The notes: a model not told the origin generated them from the letters alone. Numbered from the stretch's first letter, positions 1 through 8,439 are shown. The stretch is 64,000 bases of DNA from an uncultured Muribaculaceae bacterium (GCA_958436175.1 CAUBJF010000011.1:19951-83950); one strand, 5' to 3'. Program-made: numbers and translations.

Positions 1-533
1 AGCATTTCGAGATGCAGGGCGCGGCTGAACACCCGGATATACGATTTCGTGGCTGAGTACATGCCAATGCCCGGCATGGGCATCCAGCAGGACATGGACG
101 ACATATTGAGTATCCGGCCTGAGCCTCGTTCGGCCATACGTCGGGCAAAGAGCAGCGACAGCTCAGTGACAGCGCGTATATGTAGGTCGAGATAGAGCGA
201 GGTTTCTTTCGTCGACATCGTGTCCATGGTCTTGAAAGAAAATATGCCGGCGTTGTTGATGAGTATTTCTACCGGCGGCATACCTTCCGTTGCTTCAGCG
301 ACTGTCTCGGCAGCTCCGGGAGTTGTGAGGTCGAGACAGAGCGTACGGACGTTTATCTTCCAGTCCTTTCTTATCTCTTCTGCGATGTTCAGCAGCTGCT
401 CGTCGCAGTTACTTACGAGCAGGAGGCTATAGCCCATGGCAGCAAGCTGTCGGGCAAATTCGGCTCCTATGCCCGACGAGCCGCCTGTGACGACGGCTGT
501 AAGACTATCGGCTGCAACTGTGCCTCTTTTCAT
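1..533 (-). CDS. Short-chain dehydrogenase/reductase, partial; candidate 3-beta-hydroxysteroid dehydrogenase
   Basis: The reading frame starts at the ATG at 533 and runs off the left edge, so about 177 codons are visible and the C-terminus is missing. The classical SDR signature is complete as far as seen: the nucleotide-binding motif TGGSSGIG at residues 16-23, the structural NNAG motif, a catalytic Ser in NMSSMS and the YSATK active site near the window edge. SDRs of this type oxidise or reduce alcohols and ketones with NAD(P)H in the cytoplasm. Its start overlaps the end of the flavin reductase gene by 29 nt, with a GA-rich ribosome site (AAGGCAAGAG) just upstream, so it belongs to that operon. 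Next to a steroid 5-alpha-reductase and an OYE reductase, the likely role is a hydroxysteroid dehydrogenase. The substrate is inferred from context only; a generic SDR is the alternative. Confidence 0.85.
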   Translation of the reverse strand, partial: MKRGTVAADSLTAVVTGGSSGIGAEFARQLAAMGYSLLLVSNCDEQLLNIAEEIRKDWKINVRTLCLDLTTPGAAETVAEATEGMPPVEILINNAGIFSFKTMDTMSTKETSLYLDLHIRAVTELSLLFARRMAERGSGRILNMSSMSCWMPMPGIGMYSATKSYIRVFSRALHLEM

Positions 534-1749
534 CTCTTGCCTTGATTTCTTCGATTTCCTTTTGCAGGGAGCAGGGCAGGTCGCATACGTGCTTGTGACA
601 CTTCATGTCGATGGTGTACATTCGGCCTATGCAGTAGTTTGTGTGGTCGCAGTCGCAACGCTCGGCACCGTCCTTCATCCTGTTGACGAAATCGGGCTGG
701 TTGACGAGGGCGCGTGCCATCTGTACGAAATCGAAACCGCTGTCGAGGACCTTGTCGATACCGGAGCGGCTAACGGCACCGCCGACATAGATCAGCGGCA
801 TCTTCAGTTCGCTGCGGAAACTCAAAGCATCGTCGAGGAAATAGAGCTCTTCGAAAGGGACTGTCGGTATCATCATCCGTCCTGCAAGACGTACGCCGTA
901 TTTGAGCCACCAGCAGTCCATATAGTGGGTTAGTGTCTTGATAGGCATCTCGCCGCGCATGACGTACATTGGCGCTTTGCTTACGAAACCGCCGCTGAGG
1001 ACGAGCGCGTCGAGCCCCATATTTTCGAGCTCGCGTGCCACGGTGATGCAGTCGTCGATTTCGAGTCCGCCCTTGAAGCCGTCGCGCATATTGACCTTGG
1101 CGATGACGGCGATTTTGCCGTCGGCTGCTTTCTGTACTTCTTCCATACACATACGCATGAAGCGCATACGATTGTCGAGCGAGCCTCCGAAGCCGTCACG
1201 GCGATGGTTGGTATATGGCGAGAGGAACTGACTGATGAGGTAGCCGTGGCCGGCATGCACTTCGATGCAGTCGAAGCCGCTGTCGATGGCTATTCGCGCG
1301 GCATTGCCGAATTCGGCCGCTACCTTGGGCAGCTCGTCGGCACGAAGTCCGCGTACGAGGGTAGGGGAATAGATGTTGAAGCCCGTGCAGGCTCCTACAG
1401 GAGTCTCGCCGCAGATATTCTTGTGCGACATGTTGCCGCAGTGGCCAAGCTGTATGGAGGCTTTCGCACCGTGCGAGTGTATGGAATCCGTGAGGTCTGT
1501 AAGTCCCGGTATGATGTCCTTTCGGAGCCACAACTGCCTTGGGAAGGACAATCCGCTCTTCATCACCGCCGCATAGGCCACGGTCGTCATACCCACTCCT
1601 CCGGCTGCAACTGAGGTATGGTAGTCTTTGAGGACCTGGGAGGGGCTGTTGTTTTCCGCCATGCCCTCGAAGGCGGCGCTGCGAATAGTGCGGTTGCGAA
1701 GCCTTATGGGACCGAGGTCACATTCGGTGAAAAGTTTGGATTGTGTCAT
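505..1749 (-). CDS. NADH:flavin oxidoreductase, Old Yellow Enzyme family; candidate 3-oxo-delta4-steroid 5-beta-reductase
   Basis: A 414-residue FMN-dependent TIM-barrel reductase of the OYE/2,4-dienoyl-CoA reductase N-domain type, expected to reduce activated C=C bonds. The strongest family motif is the segment HAGHGYLISQFLSP followed by an NHRRDGFGGS loop that binds FMN and substrate. The C-terminal 45 residues are rich in Cys and His (CDCDH, CIGRM, CHKHVCDLPC), possibly a metal site. There is no C-terminal FAD/NAD domain, so it is the single-domain form. It lies 4 nt after the 5-alpha-reductase gene and overlaps the SDR gene. BaiCD-like 5-beta-reductases of gut bacteria are OYE proteins, so a bile-acid/steroid 5-beta-reductase is the best guess. 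The family is certain; the substrate is inference. Confidence 0.9.
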   Translation of the reverse strand: MTQSKLFTECDLGPIRLRNRTIRSAAFEGMAENNSPSQVLKDYHTSVAAGGVGMTTVAYAAVMKSGLSFPRQLWLRKDIIPGLTDLTDSIHSHGAKASIQLGHCGNMSHKNICGETPVGACTGFNIYSPTLVRGLRADELPKVAAEFGNAARIAIDSGFDCIEVHAGHGYLISQFLSPYTNHRRDGFGGSLDNRMRFMRMCMEEVQKAADGKIAVIAKVNMRDGFKGGLEIDDCITVARELENMGLDALVLSGGFVSKAPMYVMRGEMPIKTLTHYMDCWWLKYGVRLAGRMMIPTVPFEELYFLDDALSFRSELKMPLIYVGGAVSRSGIDKVLDSGFDFVQMARALVNQPDFVNRMKDGAERCDCDHTNYCIGRMYTIDMKCHKHVCDLPCSLQKEIEEIKARDEKRHSCSR

Positions 1750-1753
1750 GGGG

Positions 1754-2524
1754 TCAGTAGATGAAAGGTATCATGCTTTTAAGTCCGAGCTTAGTGTATT
1801 GATCTCCGAACTCGGTTTTGTATTTTTCGTTGATTTTGCGTGCTCTCGGAGCGAGATTGGCGAATGTCCATAGAGCGAAGACAGCCCCGGCCCAGCTCCA
1901 TGTGAGGAGTGCGAAGCCGCACCATTCGACGAATTCCCCGAAGTAATTGGCGCAGCAGACGTAGTTGTACATCCCTCCGCGAGGTATGTAGTGTGCCGTG
2001 TCGCCGGGCTTGCGGAGATGCCGTATTATGTTGTCGCTATGGAGGTTGATGGCCATGCCGGTGAAGAAGACAATGGTTCCGGCGATGAACTGCCAGGAAT
2101 ACAGCCACGTGACAGGGTATCGGTCGTCCGGACTGACATAGAATATCCATCCGCCTTGCATCAGTGCGTTGAGCAGGTTGAAGCAGATGCCTGAGAGGAT
2201 GATCGTCAGGGGCATCTTGCTATGGCCTCTCATCAGCAGTGGAAAGATGAAGGAGCGTTGGAAATAATGAAGCTCGAAGAGGATGAGGAACACAAGCGGC
2301 ACTGTCTCCGTACGTCTGCCAGAGAACCACCATAATGCCAGCATGGCGAAGAAAACGGGCGATTCCATGAGAATCCAGCCTGTCTTATTGTCGATCGCCG
2401 GACCCCAGCGATGAGTGTACATCATGCCGTATCCTGCTGTAATCTTATTGAGGGCAAAGAAGACGATGACGGCAAGAATACTCATGCCGACAAGGAAGAT
2501 GTTGAAGACGTGGGGAGAAATCAT
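1754..2524 (-). CDS. 3-oxo-5-alpha-steroid 4-dehydrogenase (steroid 5-alpha-reductase family)
   Basis: A 256-residue integral membrane protein with about six hydrophobic helices. The C-terminal half carries the steroid 5-alpha-reductase hallmarks: IPRGGMYNYV, ANYFGEFVEWCGFAL and the closing NLAPRARK and SMIPFIY motifs that form the NADPH and steroid pocket in this family. Members reduce the delta-4 double bond of 3-oxo-steroids to 5-alpha (allo) products in the membrane. The length (about 255) matches eukaryotic and gut bacterial homologues. It sits 11 nt after cdaA and 4 nt before the OYE gene, all on one strand, suggesting one transcript. The family call is firm. That the natural substrate is a bile acid or steroid hormone is inferred from the family and the neighbouring reductase and dehydrogenase. 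Confidence 0.92.
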   Translation of the reverse strand: MISPHVFNIFLVGMSILAVIVFFALNKITAGYGMMYTHRWGPAIDNKTGWILMESPVFFAMLALWWFSGRRTETVPLVFLILFELHYFQRSFIFPLLMRGHSKMPLTIILSGICFNLLNALMQGGWIFYVSPDDRYPVTWLYSWQFIAGTIVFFTGMAINLHSDNIIRHLRKPGDTAHYIPRGGMYNYVCCANYFGEFVEWCGFALLTWSWAGAVFALWTFANLAPRARKINEKYKTEFGDQYTKLGLKSMIPFIY

Positions 2525-2535
2525 GGCCGGGAGCT

Positions 2536-3318
2536 TTATTTCGCACCTAAGATTGCGATAGCGTTGAGGCGATGCTCCAGTTCGGTGCTGCTCAGTCGTG
2601 TAGAGAGCTTGCCACGGTGTGCCACCGAGATATTACCGGTCTCTTCCGACACTACGACGGCGACAGCGTCTGTTGCCTGCGCAATACCGAGTGCCGAACG
2701 GTGACGGAGGCCCAGGGTACGGGGCACGTCGCTGTCGTGGCTGACAGGCAGGATGCATCCGGCAGAGGTCAGACGGTTGTGGGTTATAATCAGTGCGCCG
2801 TCGTGGAGAGGCGAGTTCTTGAAGAAGATATTCTCTATAAGGCGTGTATTGATGTTGGCATCGATGATATCACCCGATTTGCAGTAGTTGTCGAGTGGTA
2901 TGGTCTGCTCGATGACTATTAGTGCGCCAGTCTTGCTTTTCGACATGCTCATACAGGCATATACGACAGGTATCACCCATGCAAGCTCTTCGTTCTCAAT
3001 GTTTTGTTTGTGATGATGGAAAAGCTTCGAGAGGAAACGCCATCGTCTGTGAGAGCCGAGTTCGACGAGGAAACGTTTGATAGGTTCCTGGAAAAGGATG
3101 ACAAGGATGATAAGACCGATAGCCATGAATTTGTCCAGTATGGTGCCTATCAGGCGCATATTGAATATTTCGGAAGCAAAGACCCATACGACGATGAAGG
3201 CGAGTACACCGTAGAAGATGTTTATAGTTCCCGATTCCTTCATCAGGCGGTAGATATAGTAGATAAGTACCGCGAAGAGGACAATGTCTATGATGTCTTT
3301 GATTCCGATTGTGAACAT
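2536..3318 (-). CDS. cdaA: Diadenylate cyclase CdaA (c-di-AMP synthase)
   Basis: A 260-residue membrane-anchored diadenylate cyclase that condenses two ATP into cyclic di-AMP. The N-terminal 80 residues contain three transmembrane helices and the remainder is the DisA_N catalytic domain, with the diagnostic DGA motif (SPLHDGALII) and the RHR motif (GLRHRSALGIA). The length is typical of CdaA. It starts 3 nt after the folP stop codon and is followed 11 nt later by the steroid reductase gene, so folP, cdaA and the steroid genes are probably co-transcribed. c-di-AMP controls potassium and cell-envelope homeostasis in many bacteria. Nothing here shows a functional link to the steroid genes. Family assignment is secure from the two catalytic motifs. 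Confidence 0.96.
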   Translation of the reverse strand: MFTIGIKDIIDIVLFAVLIYYIYRLMKESGTINIFYGVLAFIVVWVFASEIFNMRLIGTILDKFMAIGLIILVILFQEPIKRFLVELGSHRRWRFLSKLFHHHKQNIENEELAWVIPVVYACMSMSKSKTGALIVIEQTIPLDNYCKSGDIIDANINTRLIENIFFKNSPLHDGALIITHNRLTSAGCILPVSHDSDVPRTLGLRHRSALGIAQATDAVAVVVSEETGNISVAHRGKLSTRLSSTELEHRLNAIAILGAK

Positions 3319-3321
3319 GGT

Positions 3322-4161
3322 TTACTTGTTTAAAGCTTGGTAAATCTTTACTGTCTGCACGGCTGGTAGGACGTCGTGGACGCGAAGAATGGCTGCACCA
3401 CGGTCGAGGGCAAATGCATGGACTGCCGTTGTTCCTTCGAGAGCTTCGGGAGCTGTGATGTCGAGTAACTTGGTTATCATCGACTTTCGGGAAACACCGA
3501 CCAGGACGGGGCGGCGGAGTATGCCGAATTTGTCGAGATTGGCGAGGAGTTCGTAATTCTGTTCCAAGGTCTTTGCAAAACCGAATCCAGGGTCTACAAT
3601 GATGTCGGCAACGCCGGTGGCTTCGAGGCGTGCCACGGCCTCGGCAAGTTCGGAGATTATGTCGGCCGTGAGATTGTTGTACTGTGTGAGAGTACCCATG
3701 GTGTCAGGCGTGCCGCGCATGTGCATTAGTATGTAGGGGCATTTGAGTTCGGCAACGGTGTCGAACATATGTTCATCAAGCTTGCCTCCCGATACATCAT
3801 TAATGATGTCGGCCCCCCACTGTTCTATTGCCAGCCGTGCAATATTAGCGCGGAAGGTATCGATGGAAATGGGTATTTCACGGCCTATTGCTTCACGTAT
3901 TGCAGGGACGACGGCTCCGAGTCGCCTTATTTCTTCTTCTTCGCTGACTTCAGCTGCGCCGGGGCGTGTGGAATAGCCTCCGATGTCGAGCATATCGGCG
4001 CCTTGCGATATCATTTTTTTTGCTCGTTCGACTGCCTTACTTGTTTCCGGCACTCTCGATGCGTCATAGAACGAGTCGGGTGTTATATTCACAATACCCA
4101 TAACGGCAGGCCGGTCGTATTCGACCAGTCTGCCGTTTATATTTAGGCTGAAGGAATTCAT
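3322..4161 (-). CDS. folP: Dihydropteroate synthase
   Basis: A 279-residue cytoplasmic TIM-barrel enzyme that joins p-aminobenzoate to the pterin pyrophosphate in folate synthesis; it is the sulfonamide target. Both family signatures are present: MGIVNITPDSFYD near the N-terminus and GADMLDIGGYSTRPGA around residue 55. Further landmarks are ISIDTFR, INDVSGG, DPGFGFAKT and the C-terminal GVSRKSMI loop. Length is normal. It is the first gene of a tight minus-strand run that continues with cdaA. A short hairpin with a T-run lies between it and typA, so folP probably has its own start of transcription. No obvious Bacteroidota promoter was found in the 42-nt gap, so it could instead be read through from typA. 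Confidence 0.97.
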   Translation of the reverse strand: MNSFSLNINGRLVEYDRPAVMGIVNITPDSFYDASRVPETSKAVERAKKMISQGADMLDIGGYSTRPGAAEVSEEEEIRRLGAVVPAIREAIGREIPISIDTFRANIARLAIEQWGADIINDVSGGKLDEHMFDTVAELKCPYILMHMRGTPDTMGTLTQYNNLTADIISELAEAVARLEATGVADIIVDPGFGFAKTLEQNYELLANLDKFGILRRPVLVGVSRKSMITKLLDITAPEALEGTTAVHAFALDRGAAILRVHDVLPAVQTVKIYQALNK

Positions 4162-4163
4162 GA

Positions 4164-4189
4164 TATAAAAAATGTCGGGACTACGTCCC
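4164..4189 (-). terminator. Possible weak intrinsic terminator after typA
   Basis: A 5-bp stem (GGGAC/GTCCC) with a 3-nt loop at 4177-4189 is followed on the minus strand by a run of T residues (4167-4172). It would end the typA transcript just before the folP start. The stem is short, so partial read-through is likely. Confidence 0.45.
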
Positions 4190-4203
4190 TGATTATGGCC
4201 CGT

Positions 4204-6000
4204 TCAGCGGTTGGCGCGTTTGCGTTCAATTTCGTCGAGTATAATCTTGCGGAGACGGATATGATGGGGCGTTACCTCTACATATTCGTCTTCCTTGATA
4301 TATTCGAGCGCTTCTTCGAGGCTGAACACAACCGGGGGGACGATACGCGCCTTGTCGTCGGCTCCGGAAGCTCGCATATTGGTGAGCTTCTTGCTCTTGG
4401 TAACGTTGACGGGTATATCGTTGTCCTTGGCATTTTCGCCAACGACCTGTCCGGCATAGACCTCTTCCTGGGGGAAGATGAAGAAGCGTCCGCGGTCCTG
4501 GAGCTTGTCGATAGCGTAGGCGTATGCAGTGCCGGATTCGACAGCTATGAGGGAGCCGTTTGTACGACGTTCGATATCTCCTTTCCAAGGTTGGTATTCG
4601 AGGAAACGGTGTGCCATGATGGCTTCGCCGGCCGAAGCCGTCATAAGATTGCTGCGCAGACCGATGATGCCGCGCGACGGTATCTGGAATTCGAGCTGTA
4701 CGCGGTCGTTCTTGGTCTCCATAGCTGTAAGATCGCCTTTACGGCGTGTCACCATGTCGATCATCTTCGAAGAGTATTCTTCGGGAACATTGATGGTGAG
4801 CTGTTCGACAGGTTCGCACTTCACGCCGTCGATTTCCTTGACGATGACCTGCGGCTGGCCTACCTGGAGTTCATAGCCTTCGCGGCGCATTGTTTCGATA
4901 AGCACGGACAGATGGAGGACGCCACGGCCATAGACTATCCACTGGTCTTCGCGGTTGCCTTTGCTGACACGGAGAGCGAGGTTGCGATCGAGTTCGGCAG
5001 TAAGGCGGTCGCCGATGTGGCGTGATGTCACATACTTGCCGTCCTTGCCGAAGAACGGGCTGTCGTTGATGGTGAAAGTCATCGACATTGTGGGTTCGTC
5101 GATGGCGATACGGGGAAGAGGTTCAGGATTATCGGGAATGGAGATAGTGTCGCCGATTTCGAAGCCTTCGAGACCTACGATGGCGCATATGTCGCCGTTC
5201 TGGACCGATTCAACCTTTTTGCGACCCATACCTTCGAAAGTGTGCAGTTCCTTGATGCGTTGCTTCGATATCGAACCGTCTTTGCGACAGAGGGCAATAT
5301 CCTGACCCTCGCGTATCTCGCCGCGATGAACACGACCGATAGCGATACGGCCAACGTATTTGGAATAGTCGAGCGATGTGATTAGCATCTGTGTCTCGCC
5401 GGGATTCTCTGCCGGACCGGGTATGTTTTCGATGATGGCATCGAGGAGGGGAGTGATGTTGTCGGTCGGGTTCTTATAGTCCGTACTCATCCAACCCTGC
5501 TTGGCAGAACCATAGAGTGTCGGGAAATCAAGCTGATCTTCGGTAGCATCGAGATTGAACATGAGGTCGAACACCAGTTCCTGGACTTCTTCGGGGCGGC
5601 AGTTGGGTTTGTCGACCTTGTTGATTACCACCATGGGCTTGAGGCCCATTTCGATTGCTTTCTGGAGCACGAAGCGGGTCTGGGGCATTGGGCCTTCGAA
5701 AGCGTCGACGAGGAGGAGGCATCCGTCGGCCATGTTGAGTACACGCTCCACTTCGCCGCCGAAGTCAGCGTGCCCCGGGGTGTCGATGATGTTGATTTTA
5801 TAGCCTTTATAGTTGATGGATACGTTCTTGGAGAGGATTGTGATACCACGCTCCCTTTCAAGGTCGTTGTTGTCGAGAATCAGTTCTCCTGCTTTCTGGT
5901 TTTCGCGGAAGAGGTGACCTGCAAGCAGCATCTTGTCGACAAGGGTCGTCTTTCCGTGGTCTACGTGCGCAATGATTGCGATATTACGGATATTCTGCAT
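4204..6000 (-). CDS. typA: Ribosome-associated GTPase TypA/BipA
   Basis: A translational GTPase of the EF-G-like group that acts on the ribosome in 50S assembly and stress adaptation. From the chosen start it is 598 residues, the usual size. The G domain shows AHVDHGKTTL (P-loop), DTPGHADFGGEVER (G3) and NKVDKP (G4). The C-terminal part has the BipA-specific RGIIGLRS and GRFFIFPQEEVY segments. The frame is open to an ATG at 6018, but the ATG at 6000 (MQNIRN) is preferred. Known homologues begin there, and a -7 promoter element at 6021-6030 puts transcription start near 6014, leaving a leader of about 14 nt. It is divergent from the B12 uptake genes. Confidence 0.97.
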   Translation of the reverse strand: MQNIRNIAIIAHVDHGKTTLVDKMLLAGHLFRENQKAGELILDNNDLERERGITILSKNVSINYKGYKINIIDTPGHADFGGEVERVLNMADGCLLLVDAFEGPMPQTRFVLQKAIEMGLKPMVVINKVDKPNCRPEEVQELVFDLMFNLDATEDQLDFPTLYGSAKQGWMSTDYKNPTDNITPLLDAIIENIPGPAENPGETQMLITSLDYSKYVGRIAIGRVHRGEIREGQDIALCRKDGSISKQRIKELHTFEGMGRKKVESVQNGDICAIVGLEGFEIGDTISIPDNPEPLPRIAIDEPTMSMTFTINDSPFFGKDGKYVTSRHIGDRLTAELDRNLALRVSKGNREDQWIVYGRGVLHLSVLIETMRREGYELQVGQPQVIVKEIDGVKCEPVEQLTINVPEEYSSKMIDMVTRRKGDLTAMETKNDRVQLEFQIPSRGIIGLRSNLMTASAGEAIMAHRFLEYQPWKGDIERRTNGSLIAVESGTAYAYAIDKLQDRGRFFIFPQEEVYAGQVVGENAKDNDIPVNVTKSKKLTNMRASGADDKARIVPPVVFSLEEALEYIKEDEYVEVTPHHIRLRKIILDEIERKRANR

Positions 6001-6020
6001 ACTAACTTTCTGTTTCAAGG

Positions 6021-6030
6021 TGCAAAGTTA
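6021..6030 (-). promoter_or_regulatory. typA promoter (-7 element)
   Basis: On the minus strand the sequence reads TAACTTTGCA, matching the Bacteroidota -7 consensus TAnnTTTG(CA). It lies about 20 nt before the chosen typA start. No well-spaced TTTG box was seen upstream. Confidence 0.6.
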
Positions 6031-6123
6031 CGAAATTGAGAGCAAATAAACGCTATTCAGAATCAAAAATATGTTTTAGAGCAGAAAAACCTATTCTTGG
6101 TATTAAAGAAGCTCCCGGCCACT

Positions 6124-6154
6124 TTTGATATCGGGAAAATTGACTAATTTTGCA
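6124..6154 (+). promoter_or_regulatory. Promoter of the B12 riboswitch/btuB transcript
   Basis: A TTTG box at 6124-6127 and TAATTTTGCA at 6145-6154 are separated by 17 nt, a good match to the Bacteroidota sigma-70 promoter. The predicted start near 6160 is just upstream of the cobalamin riboswitch. Confidence 0.75.
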
Positions 6155-6167
6155 ATCGGAAAAATAG

Positions 6168-6312
6168 TGACTGGCGAGGAGTCGCCAAGGAACGCGGTGA
6201 GAATCCGCGACAGTACCCGCTGCTGTGAGTCCCCTTATAGTCGTTTTCGCTTATGCCACTGGCTGTTTTCAGCCGGGAAGGTGCCGTAAACCGGGACGAG
6301 TCAGAAGACCCT
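6168..6312 (+). promoter_or_regulatory. Cobalamin (B12) riboswitch
   Basis: The conserved cobalamin-aptamer elements occur in order. They are GGAACGCGGTGAGAATCC around 6189-6206, CAGTACCCGCTGCTGTGA around 6211-6228, CCACTGG around 6256, GGGAAGG near 6275, and the closing B12-box-like segment GAGTCAGAAGACC at 6298-6310. In the known class, binding of adenosyl- or methylcobalamin to this RNA represses the downstream gene. Here the next gene is a BtuB-type outer-membrane receptor, the commonest target. A promoter lies immediately upstream, and the aptamer ends about 160 nt before the receptor start codon. Confidence 0.93.
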
Positions 6313-6369
6313 CTTTTTCCCTACCTGAACTTGCGCCTGCGGGAGAACGGGCTTGCATCAGCAACATCT

Positions 6370-6400
6370 CCGACCTACGCTTCGGGCTTTGTCGGTTTTA
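6370..6400 (+). terminator. Possible attenuator hairpin in the riboswitch leader
   Basis: CCGAC (6370-6374) can pair with GTCGG (6391-6395), with an inner GC/GGC mini-stem around a TTCG loop, followed by TTTTATTGTT. This resembles a short intrinsic terminator between aptamer and start codon and could be the expression platform. Translational control is the alternative; the stem is short. Confidence 0.35.
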
Positions 6401-6474
6401 TTGTTAGAGAAGCAGCAGAGGTCTCCGTGCGTGAATTCCGCAAGGAGTCCTTTTTTAATGCTCATATCTCATTG

Positions 6475-8427
6475 ATGATAATACACTCTGACATATTTCG
6501 CCGCCTGGCAGCTGTATCTCTTCCCCTGGTGTTCGCTTTCGTATCGGAAGCCCAGGAAGTTGGTGACACTATCCATCATCTTGACGATGTAGTGGTCACG
6601 GCGCAGCGCAAGCCTCTCGCCACCGTGCAGACACTCGCCGGCAAAGAGCTGCAGGGGCTGTCGTCGACCTCTGTCGCCGATGCCTTGAAATACTTTGCCG
6701 GTGTCCAGATTAAGGACTACGGCGGTCTCGGCGGTCTCAAAACCATCAACGTGCGTTCGCTCGGTTCCCAGCATGTCGGGGTATATATCGACGGCATACG
6801 TCTCACCAATGCCCAGAACGGCACTGTCGACCTCGGAAAATATTCGTTGTCGACTCTCGAATCCGTTGCACTCTATAATGCCAACAAGCTCGACCAGTGC
6901 CAGTCGCCTTCGGAATATGCCTCGGGAGCCACAGTTTATCTCCGGACACGCAGGCCGGAGTCGGATTCGCTGACTGTCATGGGCGGCATAGGATCTTTCC
7001 ATACATATCAGGGACGTGTCAACGCCCAGTTCAGTCATAAGGGCTGGAAAGGCTTCGTCGATGCCGAATACGTAAGCAGCCGTGGTGATTACCCTTTCCG
7101 ATATAAATCGGAGTACGAGGATACTGTCGGGCGTCGACGCAACTCGGATATCAAATATGTCAGAGCTGAGGGCGCGCTATTTCATGGCGGTTTCTCATCG
7201 CATCTTTACTACTATATGTCGGAACGCGGCTGTCCCGGCGGCATTGTACGCCGTCTGTCCGACCGATATACCAACATAGGCCGCGAATGGGACAAGGACC
7301 TTTTCGCCCAGGCTTCGTATAACCATTCAATCGGCACTAAGCACAGACTCCTCTTCAATATAAAATACGCCCACGAGTATCTGAGATATAATACTGATTA
7401 TCCGGAGAACCAGAATACAGCGAGAGTCGACAATCATTATTACTTGAATGATGCTTATGCTTCGGCTTCGTATACGTTCATACCTTTCGACTGGTTCTCG
7501 GTCAATATAGGCTACGATGCCCGAATGTCGTGGCTCGATGCCGACTTGAAGCGATTCAGCGGCATTCGCCGTCTTGACCAGAAAGCTGTTGTCGCCACTC
7601 AGTTCAACTATAGAGGAATACGACTTGCAGCCTCGGTCCTCTATCAGCATTACCGTGACCACACTAAATTCAAAGCGGGAGCCGCCGACCCCCTGAGCAA
7701 GTTCACTCCGGCGGTTTCCCTGGGCTACAGCATTGGTCCGCTTACTCTCAGGGCATGGTATAAGAACATCTTCCGTGTGCCGACACTCAACGACCTTTAC
7801 TATACTCAAGCAGGTAACCGCAACCTTAAGCCGGAATTCACGCGGCAGTGGGATGTGGGTGTCGAATATCAGTATATTTCGACTCGTCGCTGGATGGCAT
7901 CAATCCAGGCCGACGGATATATCAACCGTATCGAAGACCGCATCGTCTGCCTCCCTATGAGAGGCACATATACGTGGACAATGCTCAACTACGGGGAAAC
8001 ATATTGCCGTGGCCTCAACGCTACCGCATCCTGCCGTTACATGCCCGGCGACTGGAACTTCTCGCTCCTCACTTCGCTGACCTGGCAGAAAGACCTCAAC
8101 CGTACCGACCCCGAAGACGAAGATACCTACAATCGTCCGATATGCTATTCACCGACGATATCCTGTGGTATCACAGGCATAGTTTCGTGGAAGAATATAT
8201 CGCTGACAGTCTCCGACCTTCATGTTTCGAAAAGAATGTGGTCATACGCAGACCCCAATGACATGCTGAAACCTTATAACAACATCGACTTAAAGCTCAC
8301 AGGCAGATACCGTTGGTTCGTGGCCTCGCTCGAAGTCAACGACCTTCTCGACGAGCAGTACGAGCACATACCACGCTATCCTATGCCGGGTCGTAACTTC
8401 AAATTTACTCTAAGCTACACTTTGTAA
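6475..8427 (+). CDS. btuB: TonB-dependent receptor, BtuB-type cobalamin transporter
   Basis: A 650-residue outer-membrane beta-barrel with plug domain, expected to import cobalamin using TonB energy. The N-terminus is a signal peptide (hydrophobic LAAVSLPLVFAFV ending SEAQE). It is followed by a TonB-box-like LDDVVVTAQRK and a plug domain with LKTINVRSLGSQHVGVYIDG. The C-terminus ends with an aromatic beta-strand (FKFTLSYTL), as outer-membrane barrels do. The frame is open back to 6253, but that would run through the riboswitch. The ATG at 6475, directly before the signal peptide, is the right start. Expression should be B12-repressed through the riboswitch upstream. The BtuG-like propeller gene follows 12 nt later. 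B12 specificity is inferred from the riboswitch and this partner. Confidence 0.9.
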   Translation: MIIHSDIFRRLAAVSLPLVFAFVSEAQEVGDTIHHLDDVVVTAQRKPLATVQTLAGKELQGLSSTSVADALKYFAGVQIKDYGGLGGLKTINVRSLGSQHVGVYIDGIRLTNAQNGTVDLGKYSLSTLESVALYNANKLDQCQSPSEYASGATVYLRTRRPESDSLTVMGGIGSFHTYQGRVNAQFSHKGWKGFVDAEYVSSRGDYPFRYKSEYEDTVGRRRNSDIKYVRAEGALFHGGFSSHLYYYMSERGCPGGIVRRLSDRYTNIGREWDKDLFAQASYNHSIGTKHRLLFNIKYAHEYLRYNTDYPENQNTARVDNHYYLNDAYASASYTFIPFDWFSVNIGYDARMSWLDADLKRFSGIRRLDQKAVVATQFNYRGIRLAASVLYQHYRDHTKFKAGAADPLSKFTPAVSLGYSIGPLTLRAWYKNIFRVPTLNDLYYTQAGNRNLKPEFTRQWDVGVEYQYISTRRWMASIQADGYINRIEDRIVCLPMRGTYTWTMLNYGETYCRGLNATASCRYMPGDWNFSLLTSLTWQKDLNRTDPEDEDTYNRPICYSPTISCGITGIVSWKNISLTVSDLHVSKRMWSYADPNDMLKPYNNIDLKLTGRYRWFVASLEVNDLLDEQYEHIPRYPMPGRNFKFTLSYTL

Positions 8428-8439
8428 ATATTTTACGCT

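Noticed and set aside
4195..5025. A 276-codon plus-strand frame opposite typA.
   Set aside because: Shadow of typA codon usage; no start signal and no recognisable motif.
6253..6474. N-terminal extension of the BtuB frame into the leader.
   Set aside because: It would translate the riboswitch aptamer; a proper signal peptide starts at 6475.
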